Source of the DNA: Streptococcus mitis NCTC 12261
GTDB lineage: Bacteria > Bacillota > Bacilli > Lactobacillales > Streptococcaceae
Direction of reading: 5' to 3'
Assembly (NCBI RefSeq): GCF_000148585.2
Contig: NZ_CP028414.1
Location: 673,501 to 737,500 of the forward strand
DNA: 64,000 nucleotides
Shown: in pieces, positions 17,624 to 26,391 of the stretch
Numbering within the stretch: the first letter of the stretch is position 1
Layout: each line of letters begins with the position of its first letter
Translations under genes and position numbers: made by a program
Notes under the pieces: model-generated
Told to the model about the DNA's origin: nothing
Databases searched by the model: none
The model's input: the letters and a program-made list of their open reading frames with translations, nothing else

Positions 17624-17651
17624 TTGACACCTGCCAGAAATCTGCTATAAT
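17624..17651 (+). promoter_or_regulatory. rpsP promoter
   Basis: TTGACA (17624-17629), a 16-bp spacer and TATAAT (17646-17651): near-consensus, as expected for a ribosomal protein gene. It gives a leader of about 55 bases. Confidence 0.85.
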
Positions 17652-17715
17652 AGAACATGTGCTAAATAGCTTAGCTATTTCACCGAAATAAAAAATAAGA
17701 AAAGAGACTTTAAAA

Positions 17716-17988
17716 ATGGCAGTTAAAATCCGTTTGACTCGTATGGGTTCTAAGAAAAAACCTTTCTACCGTATCAACGTAGCAGATTCACGTTCACCAC
17801 GTGACGGACGTTTCATCGAAACAGTTGGAACTTACAACCCACTTGTTGCTGAAAACCAAGTAACTTTGAAAGAAGACCGCGTTCTTGCATGGTTGGCTGA
17901 TGGAGCTCAACCTTCAGATACAGTTCGCAACATCCTTTCAAAAGAAGGTGTATTGAAGAAATTCCACGATTCTAAATTCTCAAAATAA
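17716..17988 (+). CDS. rpsP: 30S ribosomal protein S16
   Basis: This 90-residue protein shows the S16 signature [33 protein letters not shown] at the N-terminus. It binds 16S rRNA during assembly of the 30S body. Codon bias is very strong. It is followed 19 bp later by khpA; this rpsP-khpA-rimM-trmD order is the widespread ribosome maturation cluster. Confidence 0.97.
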   Translation: MAVKIRLTRMGSKKKPFYRINVADSRSPRDGRFIETVGTYNPLVAENQVTLKEDRVLAWLADGAQPSDTVRNILSKEGVLKKFHDSKFSK

Positions 17989-18007
17989 GTTTAAAGTAGG
18001 TTGACAG

Positions 18008-18247
18008 ATGGATACGATTGAAAATCTCATTATTGCGATTGTGAAACCCTTGATTTCACAACCAGATGCCTTAACTATCAAGATTGAAGATACACCAGAG
18101 TTTTTGGAATATCATTTGGATCTTGATCAAAGCGATGTGGGTCGTGTAATCGGTCGTAAGGGTCGCACTATTTCTGCGATAAGAACGATTGTCTACTCTG
18201 TCCCAACTGAAGACAAAAAAGTAAGAATCGTTATTGACGAAAAATAA
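18008..18247 (+). CDS. khpA: KH domain RNA-binding protein KhpA
   Basis: This 79-residue single KH-domain protein carries the GxxG loop in [19 protein letters not shown]. In pneumococcus KhpA forms a complex with KhpB (EloR/Jag) that binds RNA and regulates cell elongation. Length and sequence match that family. It is cotranscribed with rpsP and followed by a terminator. Confidence 0.93.
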   Translation: MDTIENLIIAIVKPLISQPDALTIKIEDTPEFLEYHLDLDQSDVGRVIGRKGRTISAIRTIVYSVPTEDKKVRIVIDEK

Positions 18248-18252
18248 GAAGG

Positions 18253-18277
18253 GCGGGACGGATGTCTCGCTTTTTTT
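18253..18277 (+). terminator. rpsP-khpA terminator
   Basis: GCGGGAC-GGAT-GTCTCGC followed by seven T's: a 7-bp stem with one G-U pair, 6 bases after the khpA stop. Confidence 0.85.
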
Positions 18278-18360
18278 GTGTGGAGAAGTGTAAAATAGCA
18301 TCCATCAAGTAACAGCATAATCGGGATTTGGAAGGATTTTTGAAGGGGGACTGGAAAAGA

Positions 18361-18912
18361 ATGAACATTGATTGTATTTTAAACATAGATTGGGCAATGT
18401 ACATTGATTGGTTATTGCGAATTTTACAGATTTCGACTTTTATAGGTGTAATTTTAAAAATTAGTTTTCAGAATAAGGCCTATATCAATAATATCGAAAT
18501 TCAGGTAATTAAACCAATCGAATTTGATTCCTTACATACGAGATTTCATCATATATATGAGTTTAAACATGATGAAAATGATAAACATTATAACCATTTG
18601 ATTTTTTATCCAAAGGAAGTTGATATTGAAATTATAGAATTTTATTCTTTAATCTATGATTCAAAAAGTAATCGTTTAGTTGATAATGATAAACTGCATA
18701 CAGTTAAAAATTTAAAGAATTATACATGCTTATTGATTCATACAAATTTACCAGAGAATATGCCTAGTTTAAGAATGAAATGGAAAACAAGTCAGGGTGA
18801 AATTGGCGAGTATACATTTTATAGTAATATGTATAATGGGAATGTGAATATCTCATCTTTCAAATATAAATTAACATTAAAGAGGAAACTATTAGCACTT
18901 TTTGGACTATAG
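18361..18912 (+). CDS. Unrecognized AT-rich protein inserted between khpA and rimM
   Basis: This 183-residue protein starts at an ATG preceded by GGGGGACTGG; an in-frame TTG at 18328 is a less likely start. Residues 10-35 (WAMYIDWLLRILQISTFIGVILKI) look like a single N-terminal membrane anchor. The rest is hydrophilic and beta-rich (INNIEIQVIKPIEFD, HYNHLIFYPKEVDIEIIEFY), ending in KLTLKRKLLALFGL. The gene is clearly more AT-rich than its neighbours and interrupts a conserved cluster, so it is probably acquired cargo. I do not recognize the family. Confidence 0.65.
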   Translation: MNIDCILNIDWAMYIDWLLRILQISTFIGVILKISFQNKAYINNIEIQVIKPIEFDSLHTRFHHIYEFKHDENDKHYNHLIFYPKEVDIEIIEFYSLIYDSKSNRLVDNDKLHTVKNLKNYTCLLIHTNLPENMPSLRMKWKTSQGEIGEYTFYSNMYNGNVNISSFKYKLTLKRKLLALFGL

Positions 18913-19019
18913 CGACCCCTCTATGTATCTTCCTCCAACTTGAGAAAATCCTTGGAACGTGTTAAAATAAAGGATAAGGATTTTTAATAATTCATTATAT
19001 AGAACGAGTGGATTTCTTT

Positions 19020-19808
19020 ATGAAGAGGATTGAAGTATCTACAGAAATTGGTAGTCTCTCTGTTACTTATCAAAAGCAAAAGAAAATGCTAGTTTGTTTA
19101 AGTGGCGCAGGTTTGCTACCAAGTTATGAAAATTTTTCACTTATACTTGAAAAACTTCCTCCTACAATTGGTTATTTGACTATTGATTTTCCGAACACAG
19201 GTAGGAGTCCGATGAATGACCAAGCTGGAAAAAATCTGGATAATCTTGCAGATGCAGTTTATGAAGTACTTGAAGAATTGGCGATTTCTGAATATATACT
19301 TTGTGTACATAGTTTGAGTGGAATTTTAGCTTGTAAATTGCTCAAGAAACCAATTAAGTGTCAGGCTTTAGTAGCAATTGAACCGACAACTAAAAACGTC
19401 ATGTTTGCTGATTTTTCAGAAAATTCTTATCCAGAAATGGAAGAGCAGATGAGGCTGATTGACGAGTGTGGTCCTGAACTTTATTTTAAGAACTTAACTC
19501 AAGCAACATTTAGACCTGAAATTAATAAAGAAATCTGGGAAATAATGCAGGGAAAAGGCTCAGAGTTGGAAAATCAAGATCCAGGATTTCAAATATCTGG
19601 AGAGATTACTGAGGAAGATTTTGAGAATTTGTCGATAGAAACTTGTACCCCTGTATTTATTTTTTGTCAGCCTTATAGAGAAAAAGAGTACAGAGAATCA
19701 GAATATTGGACTTCCAATACTAAACTCATTTTAGGAGGGAATCACCATTATTTACAATGGTCAGAATCAGAAAAAATTGCGACTATTATTCGAGAATTGT
19801 TAGAATAA
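19020..19808 (+). CDS. Alpha/beta hydrolase family protein
   Basis: This 262-residue cytosolic protein follows the alpha/beta hydrolase plan: LVCLSGAGLLPSYENF (oxyanion region), TIDFPNTGRSP, the nucleophile elbow CVHSLSGILACKLL in place of the usual GxSxG, and a late histidine in LGGNHHYLQWS. The ATG at 19020 is preferred over GTG at 19008, though neither has a strong ribosome site. The natural substrate is unknown. It lies between the khpA terminator and rimM, an insertion into the conserved cluster. Confidence 0.75.
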   Translation: MKRIEVSTEIGSLSVTYQKQKKMLVCLSGAGLLPSYENFSLILEKLPPTIGYLTIDFPNTGRSPMNDQAGKNLDNLADAVYEVLEELAISEYILCVHSLSGILACKLLKKPIKCQALVAIEPTTKNVMFADFSENSYPEMEEQMRLIDECGPELYFKNLTQATFRPEINKEIWEIMQGKGSELENQDPGFQISGEITEEDFENLSIETCTPVFIFCQPYREKEYRESEYWTSNTKLILGGNHHYLQWSESEKIATIIRELLE

Positions 19809-19838
19809 GATGGATAGAAATAAAGTACAGGAGACAAG

Positions 19839-20357
19839 ATGAACTACTTTAATGTTGGGAAAATCGTCAATACGCAAGGATTGCAGGGTGAGATGCGAGT
19901 CTTGTCTGTGACGGATTTTGCAGAAGAACGGTTTAAAAAAGGTACTGAGCTGGCTTTGTTTGATGAAAAAGATCAGTTTGTTCAAACAGTGACCATCGCT
20001 AGCCACCGTAAACAGAAGAACTTTGACATTATTAAATTCAAAGATATGTACCATATCAACGCTATCGAAAAGTACAAGGGATACAGTCTCAAGGTTGCTG
20101 AGGAAGATTTGAATGACCTAGACGATGGTGAATTCTACTATCACGAGATTATCGGTTTGGAAGTCTATGAGGGTGATAACTTGATTGGAACCATCAAAGA
20201 AATCCTGCAACCAGGTGCTAACGATGTCTGGGTGGTCAAGCGAAAAGGCAAGCGTGATTTGCTCTTGCCTTATATCCCACCAGTGATTCTCAATGTTGAT
20301 ATTCCAAATAACCGAGTCGATGTGGAAATCTTAGAAGGGTTAGACGATGAAGATTGA
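19839..20357 (+). CDS. rimM: Ribosome maturation factor RimM
   Basis: This 172-residue protein binds S19 and aids maturation of the 30S head. The N-terminal RimM barrel begins [21 protein letters not shown]. The C-terminal PRC barrel contains [27 protein letters not shown] and [26 protein letters not shown] precedes the ATG. It overlaps trmD by 11 bases, showing translational coupling. Confidence 0.95.
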   Translation: MNYFNVGKIVNTQGLQGEMRVLSVTDFAEERFKKGTELALFDEKDQFVQTVTIASHRKQKNFDIIKFKDMYHINAIEKYKGYSLKVAEEDLNDLDDGEFYYHEIIGLEVYEGDNLIGTIKEILQPGANDVWVVKRKGKRDLLLPYIPPVILNVDIPNNRVDVEILEGLDDED

Positions 20358-21066
20358 TATTTTAACCCTTTTTCCAGAGATGTTTTCTCCGCTAGAGCAC
20401 TCAATCGTTGGAAAGGCTCGAGAAAAGGGGCTCTTGGATATCCAGTATCATAATTTTCGAGAAAATGCTGAAAAGGCCCGCCATGTCGACGATGAGCCCT
20501 ACGGAGGCGGTCAGGGGATGTTGCTCCGAGCCCAACCCATTTTCGATGCCTTTGATGCTATTGAAAAGAAAAATCCGCGCGTCATTCTCCTCGATCCTGC
20601 TGGAAAGCAGTTTGATCAGGCTTATGCTGAGGATTTGGCTCAAGAGGAAGAGTTAATCTTTATCTGTGGGCACTATGAGGGTTATGATGAGCGTATTAAG
20701 ACCTTGGTGACAGATGAGGTTTCTCTGGGAGACTATGTACTGACTGGTGGTGAGTTGGCAGCTATGACCATGATTGATGCTACGGTACGCCTGATTCCAG
20801 AAGTGATTGGCAAGGAGTCTAGCCACCAAGATGATAGTTTTTCTTCTGGGCTTCTCGAATATCCTCAGTACACACGTCCCTACGATTATCGAGGTATGGT
20901 TGTGCCAGATGTACTGATGAGTGGACACCATGAAAAGATTCGTCAGTGGCGCCTGTATGAGAGTTTAAAGAAAACCTATGAACGCAGACCGGATTTGCTT
21001 GAACATTATCAACTGACAGCAGAAGAAGAAAAAATGCTGGCAGAAATTAAAGAAAACAAAGAATAA
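20347..21066 (+). CDS. trmD: tRNA (guanine-N1)-methyltransferase
   Basis: This 239-residue SPOUT enzyme makes m1G37 in tRNAs, preventing +1 frameshifting. The trefoil-knot SAM site is seen in [27 protein letters not shown] and [14 protein letters not shown], with the substrate loop [13 protein letters not shown]. It normally ends this ribosome/tRNA cluster. A small ATP-cone gene follows 12 bp later. Confidence 0.96.
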   Translation: MKIDILTLFPEMFSPLEHSIVGKAREKGLLDIQYHNFRENAEKARHVDDEPYGGGQGMLLRAQPIFDAFDAIEKKNPRVILLDPAGKQFDQAYAEDLAQEEELIFICGHYEGYDERIKTLVTDEVSLGDYVLTGGELAAMTMIDATVRLIPEVIGKESSHQDDSFSSGLLEYPQYTRPYDYRGMVVPDVLMSGHHEKIRQWRLYESLKKTYERRPDLLEHYQLTAEEEKMLAEIKENKE

Positions 21067-21077
21067 AGGAGATACCT

Positions 21078-21416
21078 ATGCAAGTAATCAAACGTGATGG
21101 AGAAATTGCTGAATTTAATCCAGATAAGATTTACCAAGCTATCTTAAAAGCAGCCCAGACTGTCTATGTATTGACAGATGATTTACGTCAAAACCTTGCA
21201 CAAGTCACTAAGAAAGTGGTTTTGGATTTGGAAGAGGCCAAGGTGGAACGTGCGACCATCAGCATGATTCAGTCTTTGGTTGAACATCGTTTACTGGGTG
21301 CAGGTTACATTACCATTGCAGAACACTACATTTCCTATCGTCTACAACGTGACTTGGAAAGAAGTGGTTATGGAGATCACATCGCGGTTCATTTACATTT
21401 TGAACAAATTCGCTAA
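21078..21416 (+). CDS. Stand-alone ATP-cone domain protein
   Basis: This 112-residue protein begins with a clear ATP-cone (MQVIKRDGEIAEFNPDKIYQAILKAA), the nucleotide-binding domain found in NrdR and ribonucleotide reductases, and consists of little else. It has no zinc ribbon, so it is not NrdR. AAAGGAG precedes the start, and it is cotranscribed with trmD. The function is unknown; nucleotide sensing is a reasonable guess from the domain. Confidence 0.82.
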   Translation: MQVIKRDGEIAEFNPDKIYQAILKAAQTVYVLTDDLRQNLAQVTKKVVLDLEEAKVERATISMIQSLVEHRLLGAGYITIAEHYISYRLQRDLERSGYGDHIAVHLHFEQIR

Positions 21417-21420
21417 GAAA

Positions 21421-21455
21421 AAAGAGTGGGATGAAGCAACTACATCTCACTCTTT
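21421..21455. terminator. Bidirectional terminator after trmD operon
   Basis: AAAGAGTGGGATG (21421-21433) pairs with CATCTCACTCTTT (21443-21455) with one wobble. It serves both the ATP-cone gene and the convergent minus-strand gene whose stop lies inside it. Confidence 0.85.
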
Positions 21456-21767
21456 CTTAAATCTATTTTTTTGGGCTGTTTGGACAGTTGAAGGGACAAA
21501 TCGCAGGCGTTGAATATCGCTTATACGGATAATACGGGTCACATTTTTGGCAAAATTTTTCACAATAATTTGCTGGCGTTGTTGATCGTATTTGATGATA
21601 TCACCTGTAAAACTTGTCTCAGACAAGATAAGGTGAACAGCGGTTTGTTTCTGGATAGCCTCTTCAATAGTAGCTGTAAGGGAGTTGCTTTCAGTCTGGT
21701 CTGGTTCTTCATGTCCATTTAAAAAGTCATGTATTTTATCTAGAACTTGCTGGAATTTATGTCTCAT
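21447..21767 (-). CDS. Conserved hypothetical protein with YolD-like beta domain
   Basis: This 106-residue protein has a helical N-terminus (FQQVLDKIHDFLNGHEEPDQTE) and a beta-rich C-terminal half (VHLILSETSFTGDIIKYDQQRQQIIVKNF, then IIRISDIQRLRFV). That half resembles the small SH3-like domain of YolD-type proteins, but the similarity is only by eye. AAGGGAGG gives a strong ribosome site. No function is assigned. Confidence 0.68.
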   Translation of the reverse strand: MRHKFQQVLDKIHDFLNGHEEPDQTESNSLTATIEEAIQKQTAVHLILSETSFTGDIIKYDQQRQQIIVKNFAKNVTRIIRISDIQRLRFVPSTVQTAQKNRFKKE

Positions 21768-21865
21768 AGTGGCCTCCCTTCTTTTATATCAATATTATAT
21801 AAAATTTTCCTAAAATCTACAAGATTTTACGAATAAACTAATGAAAGCTAAAAAAGGAGAAGAAA

Positions 21866-22081
21866 ATGGCAGAATTTACATTTAAAATCGAAGAGCACTT
21901 GTTGACTCTTTCTGAAAACGAAAAAGGTTGGACTAAGGAAATCAACCGTGTGAGCTTTAATGGTGCTCCTGCAAAGTTTGATATTCGTGCTTGGAGCCCA
22001 GATCATACTAAAATGGGCAAAGGAATTACTCTCTCAAATGAAGAATTTCAAACAATGGTGGATGCCTTTAAAGGTAACTAA
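21866..22081 (+). CDS. YdbC/PC4-like single-stranded DNA-binding protein
   Basis: This 71-residue protein (AEFTFKIEEHLLTLSENEKG, then WTKEINRVSFNGAPAKFDIR and GITLSNEEFQTMVDAF) matches the YdbC family. The Lactococcus lactis YdbC has a PC4-like fold and binds single-stranded DNA. It is monocistronic, with AAAGGAGAAG before the ATG and a bidirectional terminator after it. Its cellular role is unknown. Confidence 0.85.
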   Translation: MAEFTFKIEEHLLTLSENEKGWTKEINRVSFNGAPAKFDIRAWSPDHTKMGKGITLSNEEFQTMVDAFKGN

Positions 22082-22097
22082 GTTGTCAAAATAAAAG

Positions 22098-22136
22098 AAA
22101 AGGATATTGAGTCATGACAACTCGATATCCTTTTTT
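22098..22136. terminator. Bidirectional terminator between ydbC-like gene and bioY
   Basis: AAAGGATATTGAGT and ACTCGATATCCTTT form a 14-bp stem with one wobble, flanked by A's and T's on either side. The bioY stop lies at its right edge. Confidence 0.88.
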
Positions 22137-22671
22137 AGTTAGTAAAGTAAGCCTGATTTTTAAGGCGTTGAAGTAGGGGACGACTAATAAAACTAATAGC
22201 CAGAAGTTTACCAAGGTCTGGAATGATAAAGGGAATGACCCCCACAACAAGAGCTTTTTCAAATGCCATTCCAGCCAGGAAATGCAAGCTGAGAATCCCG
22301 CCGACAAAGACAAGGGCATCACCCAAGAGGTTTGCTAGAAAAATTCTGACAAAACCACTATCACTGTTAGTTAGAGAAGAGGTAAGTCCAGAATAAACAA
22401 GATAAAACCAAAGATAGCCCGCAGTAGGGCCAACTAAAGCCTGAAATCCGGCTCCACCTCCTGCAAAGACAGGAAGACCGATTGCACCTAGAAGAAGATA
22501 GAGTCCAACAGAAAGTACAGCCTCTCTAGGTCTAAGGACAGTAGCAATCAAGCCGATTGCAAAGTTTTGCAGAGTGAAGGGAACAGGTCCAATTGGAAGA
22601 CTGATTTGTGCCAAAACAGCAATGAGAGCAGCCCCAATAGCAGGGATAGCATAAACGTGAGCTTTTTTCAA
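22135..22671 (-). CDS. bioY: Biotin transporter BioY
   Basis: This 178-residue membrane protein is the substrate-capture (S) component of an ECF-type biotin transporter. It has about six hydrophobic helices and BioY signatures: ISLPIGPVPFTLQNFAIGL and GLPVFAGGGAGFQALVGPTAGYLW. The start is taken as TTG at 22671, with AGAGG 8-12 bases upstream. The frame runs further, but that extension would lie in the promoter. A candidate BirA operator overlaps the promoter, consistent with biotin repression. The shared EcfAA'T module is not in the window. Confidence 0.9.
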   Translation of the reverse strand: MKKAHVYAIPAIGAALIAVLAQISLPIGPVPFTLQNFAIGLIATVLRPREAVLSVGLYLLLGAIGLPVFAGGGAGFQALVGPTAGYLWFYLVYSGLTSSLTNSDSGFVRIFLANLLGDALVFVGGILSLHFLAGMAFEKALVVGVIPFIIPDLGKLLAISFISRPLLQRLKNQAYFTN

Positions 22672-22732
22672 AATAGTTAACCTCTTTTCTGATGTATAGT
22701 AACTATTATACTCGTGGAGCAATTATTGTCAA
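22672..22732 (-). promoter_or_regulatory. bioY promoter with BirA-like inverted repeat
   Basis: On the minus strand TTGACA (22732-22727), a 16-bp spacer and TATAAT (22710-22705). An inverted repeat AATAGTTA (22672-22679) and TAACTATT (22700-22707) overlaps the -10 box and the ribosome site. It resembles a BirA operator (GTTAAC half-sites about 20 bp apart), though the left half is imperfect. Confidence 0.6.
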
Positions 22733-22816
22733 CCAATTTTTTAAAATAAGGTAACAAAAACTGTAACGGCCGATTTGCTGACTGGGTAAGTTGTTTTCAT
22801 CATTTCGTAAAACATC

Positions 22817-22856
22817 AAAAAAGAAGCAGACACATTTGTATCGGCTTCTTTTTTTT
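22817..22856 (-). terminator. gor terminator
   Basis: On the minus strand AAAAAGAAGC-N16-GCTTCTTTTTT: a 10-bp stem with a T-run, 3 bases after the gor stop codon. Confidence 0.85.
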
Positions 22857-22859
22857 CGA

Positions 22860-24205
22860 TTAACGCATAGTTACAAATTCTTCAGATGCAGTTGGGTGAA
22901 TCGCCACAGTTGCGTCAAAGTCGGCCTTGGTTGCTCCCATTTTGATAGCAACAGCAAATCCTTGAATCATTTCATCAACACCATAGCCAATTCCATGAAG
23001 TCCGACAACTTTTTCTTCTGAACCAGCTGTAATCAATTTGAAACGAGTTTCTTGACGGTTGTCAGTGCAAGCAGAGTACATAGACGTAAAGCTTGATTTG
23101 TAAACCTTGATTTGGTCTTGACCGTATTCTTTAATAGCTTGCTCTTCTGTCAAACCAACAGTTCCGATAGCAGGGTGTGAAAAGACGACAGTTGGAATAG
23201 TTGAGTAATCCATTTTTGCAGTAGTTTTTCCGTTAAAGAGACGTTCAGATAGGGTACGTCCAGCTTTGATAGCAACTGGAGTTAGTTCTTTTTCACCTGT
23301 TACATCACCTAGAGCGTAGATTCCTTCAATAACAGTATTTTGGTATTCATCTACTTGGATAAAGCCACGTTCGTTCAGAGTTACTCCAGCTTTTTCAAGT
23401 TGCAAGCCCTTAACGTTTGGACGGCGACCAGTAGCCCAGATAACTTGACTAGCTGTGTGACTAGTACCATCTTCGAAATGAATGGTAATGCCTTCAGCAG
23501 TTTTTTCTAACTTAACAGGGACTTTGTGAGTGTGAAGTGGTAAGTTTGTTCTTTCCATTTCCTTGACCAGACCTTCAACGATGTAAGAATCAAAACCACG
23601 TAAAGGACGATCACGGCGAACAAAGAGGTCTGTCTTGACACCAAAAGTGTGGAGTACGCCAGCCAATTCAACGGCAATATAACCAGCGCCTAGAATAGCA
23701 ACTGACTCTGGCAATTCTTCCCAAGCAAATACATCATCAGAAGAGCCACCTAGTTCAGCACCAGGAACGTTTGGAATACTGGGATGGGCACCAGTAGCAA
23801 TCACGATATGTTAGCACGAATCAGTTCACCATTTACGCTGACAGTATGAGAATCTACAAATTCAGCATGACCTTCAATCAAATCTACACCGTTGCGTTTA
23901 AAACTGCCATCATAAGAAGAACGAGCGCGATCAATGTAGGCTTCACGATTGCGACGTAGGGTAGCGAAGTCAAAGTTAAGATCAGTAGTCTTAAAGCCGT
24001 AGTCTTCTCCAAATTGATGGAAAGTCTCAGCGATTTGTGCTCCGTACCACATGATTTTTTTAGGAACACAACCGACGTTGACACAGGTTCCACCTAATTT
24101 CTTTTCCTCAATAACGGCTGCTTTGGCTCCATGTTCACCAGCACGGTTCATAGTAGCAATTCCTCCGCTACCTCCACCGATAGCAATGATATCATATTCT
24201 CTCAT
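22860..24205 (-). pseudogene. gor: Glutathione reductase, interrupted by a one-base deletion
   Basis: This flavoprotein would reduce glutathione disulfide with NADPH. The first part (24205-23801, 134 codons) carries the FAD motif GGGSGG and the redox pair GGTCVNVGCVPKK. The second part (from about 23807) carries [13 protein letters not shown], the NADPH motif [12 protein letters not shown], the GDVTG FAD segment and the C-terminal [10 protein letters not shown]. The frame breaks between ELIRA and HIVIATG. Restoring one base in the A-run near 23808-23812 gives an uninterrupted enzyme of about 448 residues. Either the gene is inactivated or this is a sequencing error. Streptococci import glutathione and use Gor in oxidative-stress defence. 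Confidence 0.88.
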
Positions 24206-24498
24206 TAAAAACTCCTTTGTACTCTTTTAAATAGTAGAGTGTCATTTTTTGATAGTCATATTCTATCTTTTTTTTGATGTGATTGCAAAAATCTGCTACG
24301 TTAAAAAAAATTAAAGAAAAGGCTTGCAAAAAAGAAAAATAAAGTGTATTATATAACTAGTACAATGATAATAAAAATAAATTCCGAACAATAAGTGAAT
24401 CCTGAAATGTCATTATTTCGTTCTGAACTGTTATTGTTTATATTTTGTAATTTTTGTATAATATTGTTAAGTACTTTAAATCAAAAAGGAGTTTCATT
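24206..24498 (+). promoter_or_regulatory. Upstream region of the MacAB-like operon
   Basis: This AT-rich 293-bp spacer between divergent genes shows an A-rich tract, TTGCAA...TATTAT-like boxes (about 24323-24352), ACTAGTACAATG (24356-24367) and TATAAT (24456-24461) close to AAAAAGGAG. An imperfect inverted repeat (GAACAATAAGTG with CATTATTTCGTTC, about 24386-24423) could bind a regulator. No RNA gene was recognized. Confidence 0.4.
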
Positions 24499-25705
24499 AT
24501 GAAAAAGAATCGTAAAGCTAAAAAGTGGCAATTGTATGCAGCAATTGGTGCTGCAAGTGTTGTTGTATTGGGGGCTGGGGGCATTTTGCTCTTTAGACAA
24601 CCTTCTCAAAACTGCTGTAAAAGATGAGCCAACTCATCTTGTTGTTGCTAAAGAAGGAACCGTGGCATCCTCTGTTTTATTATCAGGGACAGTAACGGCA
24701 AAAAATGAACAATATGTTTATTTTGATGCTAGTAAGGGAGATTTAGATGAAATCCTTGTTTCTGTGGGGGATAAGGTTAGTGAAGGGCAGGCTTTAGTCA
24801 AGTACAGTAGTTCAGAAGCCCAGGCGGCCTATGATTCAGCTAGCCGAGCAGTAGCTAAGGCAGATCGTCATATCAATGAACTCAATCAAGCACGAAATGA
24901 AGCCGCTTCAGCTCCGGCTCCACAGTTACCAGCACCAGCAGGAGGCGAAGGAGCTGCAGGGCAAACTCCAGCTCCAGTCTCAGGAAATGCAGTTTCATCT
25001 ATTGATGCACAACTAGGTGATGCCCGTGATGCTCGTGCAGATGCAGAAGCGCAATTAAGTAAGGCTCAAAGTCAGTTGGATGCCATGACGGTTCTCAGTA
25101 CCCTGGAGGGAACTGTGGTTGAAGTCAACCACAATGTTTCTAAATCTCCAACAGGAGCTAGTCAAGTAGTCGTTCATGTCGTAAGTAATGAAAACTTGCA
25201 AGTTAAGGGTGAACTATCTGAATATAACCTTGCCAACCTCTCTGTAGGACAAGAAGTAACCTTTACTTCTAAAGTTTACCAAGATAAGAGCTGGACAGGT
25301 AAGATTAGCTATATCTCTGACTATCCTAAAACTAGTGGTGAAGCAGCAAGTGCAGCTACTGCCGCAACAGGTGGTAATTCTGGTTCTAAATATCCATATA
25401 CCATCGATGTTACAAGTGAAATCGGTGATTTGAAACAAGGATTCTCAGTAAGTGTTGAGGTTAAGAATAAGAGTAAAGCCATTTTGGTTCCTCTAACAAG
25501 TGTTGTGACTGAAAATGATAAGAACTATGTCTGGGTGCTTGACGAGCAGAAAAAGGCCAAGAAAGTGGAAGTTGGTTTGGGCAATGCTGATGCAGACAAC
25601 CAAGAAATCACTTCAGGTCTGACAAATGGAGTCAAGGTCATCAGTAACCCAACGTCTTCTCTAGAGGAAGGAAAAGAGGTGAAGGCTGATGAAGCAACTA
25701 ATTAG
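24499..25705 (+). pseudogene. MacA-like efflux adaptor (membrane fusion protein), frameshifted near the N-terminus
   Basis: The true start at 24499 (AAAAAGGAG upstream) encodes MKKNRKAKKWQLYAAIGAAS, a basic N-terminus and one membrane anchor, and then runs out of frame after about 42 codons. The main frame resumes at AVKDEPTHLVVAKEG and continues to 25705. It contains the barrel-sandwich halves (VYFDASKGDLDEILVSVGDKV; TVLSTLEGTVVEVN), a coiled-coil hairpin with a proline/alanine-rich insert (about residues 135-165) and the beta-barrel domain. Removing one A from the run at 24608-24611 restores a protein of about 401 residues, like pneumococcal Spr0693. It works with the next two genes as a MacAB-like exporter linked to peptide-antibiotic resistance. 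Confidence 0.85.
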
Positions 25706-26390
25706 TCTAAAAAATATCTGCAGAAGCTACCGTAACGGTGACCAAGAACTGCAGGTTCTCAAAAATATCAACCTAGAAGTGAATGAGGGTGAATTTGTTG
25801 CCATCATGGGACCATCTGGTTCGGGTAAGTCTACTCTCATGAATACGATTGGTATGTTGGATACACCAACCAGTGGAGAATATTATCTTGAAGGCCAAGA
25901 AGTAGCTGGACTTGGTGAAAAACAACTAGCCAAGGTCCGCAATCAACAAATCGGTTTTGTCTTTCAGCAGTTTTTTCTTCTATCTAAACTTAACGCTCTG
26001 CAAAACGTAGAATTGCCCTTGATTTACGCGGGAGTTTCGGCTTCAAAACGTCGCAAGTTAGCTGAGGAGTATTTAGACAAGGTTGAATTGACAGAACGTA
26101 GTCATCATTTGCCTTCGGAATTATCTGGTGGTCAAAAGCAACGTGTAGCTATCGCGCGTGCCTTGGTAAACAATCCTTCTATTATCCTAGCGGACGAACC
26201 GACAGGAGCCTTGGATACCAAAACAGGTAACCAAATCATGCAATTATTAGTTGAACTGAATAATGAAGGAAAAACAATTATTATGGTAACGCATGAGCCT
26301 GAAATCGCTGCTTATGCTAAACGCCAGATTGTCATTCGGGATGGAGTTATTTCGTCTGACAGTGCTCAGTTAGAAAAGGAGGAAAACTAA
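25689..26390 (+). CDS. MacB-type ABC transporter ATP-binding protein
   Basis: This 233-residue ATPase has Walker [14 protein letters not shown]-loop FVFQQFFLL, signature LSGGQKQRVAIARAL, Walker B SIILADEPTGALD and an H-loop (MVTHEPEIA). It belongs to the LolD/MacB family that drives mechanotransmission exporters. It overlaps the adaptor gene by 17 bases and ends one base before the permease gene, so all three form one operon. In pneumococcus the equivalent set is Spr0693-0695. Confidence 0.93.
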   Translation: MKQLISLKNICRSYRNGDQELQVLKNINLEVNEGEFVAIMGPSGSGKSTLMNTIGMLDTPTSGEYYLEGQEVAGLGEKQLAKVRNQQIGFVFQQFFLLSKLNALQNVELPLIYAGVSASKRRKLAEEYLDKVELTERSHHLPSELSGGQKQRVAIARALVNNPSIILADEPTGALDTKTGNQIMQLLVELNNEGKTIIMVTHEPEIAAYAKRQIVIRDGVISSDSAQLEKEEN

Positions 26391-26391
26391 G

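Larger units (their letters stand above)
17210..17715. other. Long spacer upstream of rpsP
   Basis: This AT-rich spacer holds one possible small gene on the minus strand (17397-17540) and the rpsP promoter (17624-17651). I recognize nothing else in it. Confidence 0.5.

Noticed and set aside
17581..17625. CiaR-controlled small RNA before rpsP
   Set aside because: One TTTAAG is present, but the second half-site at the right spacing and a following terminator are missing.
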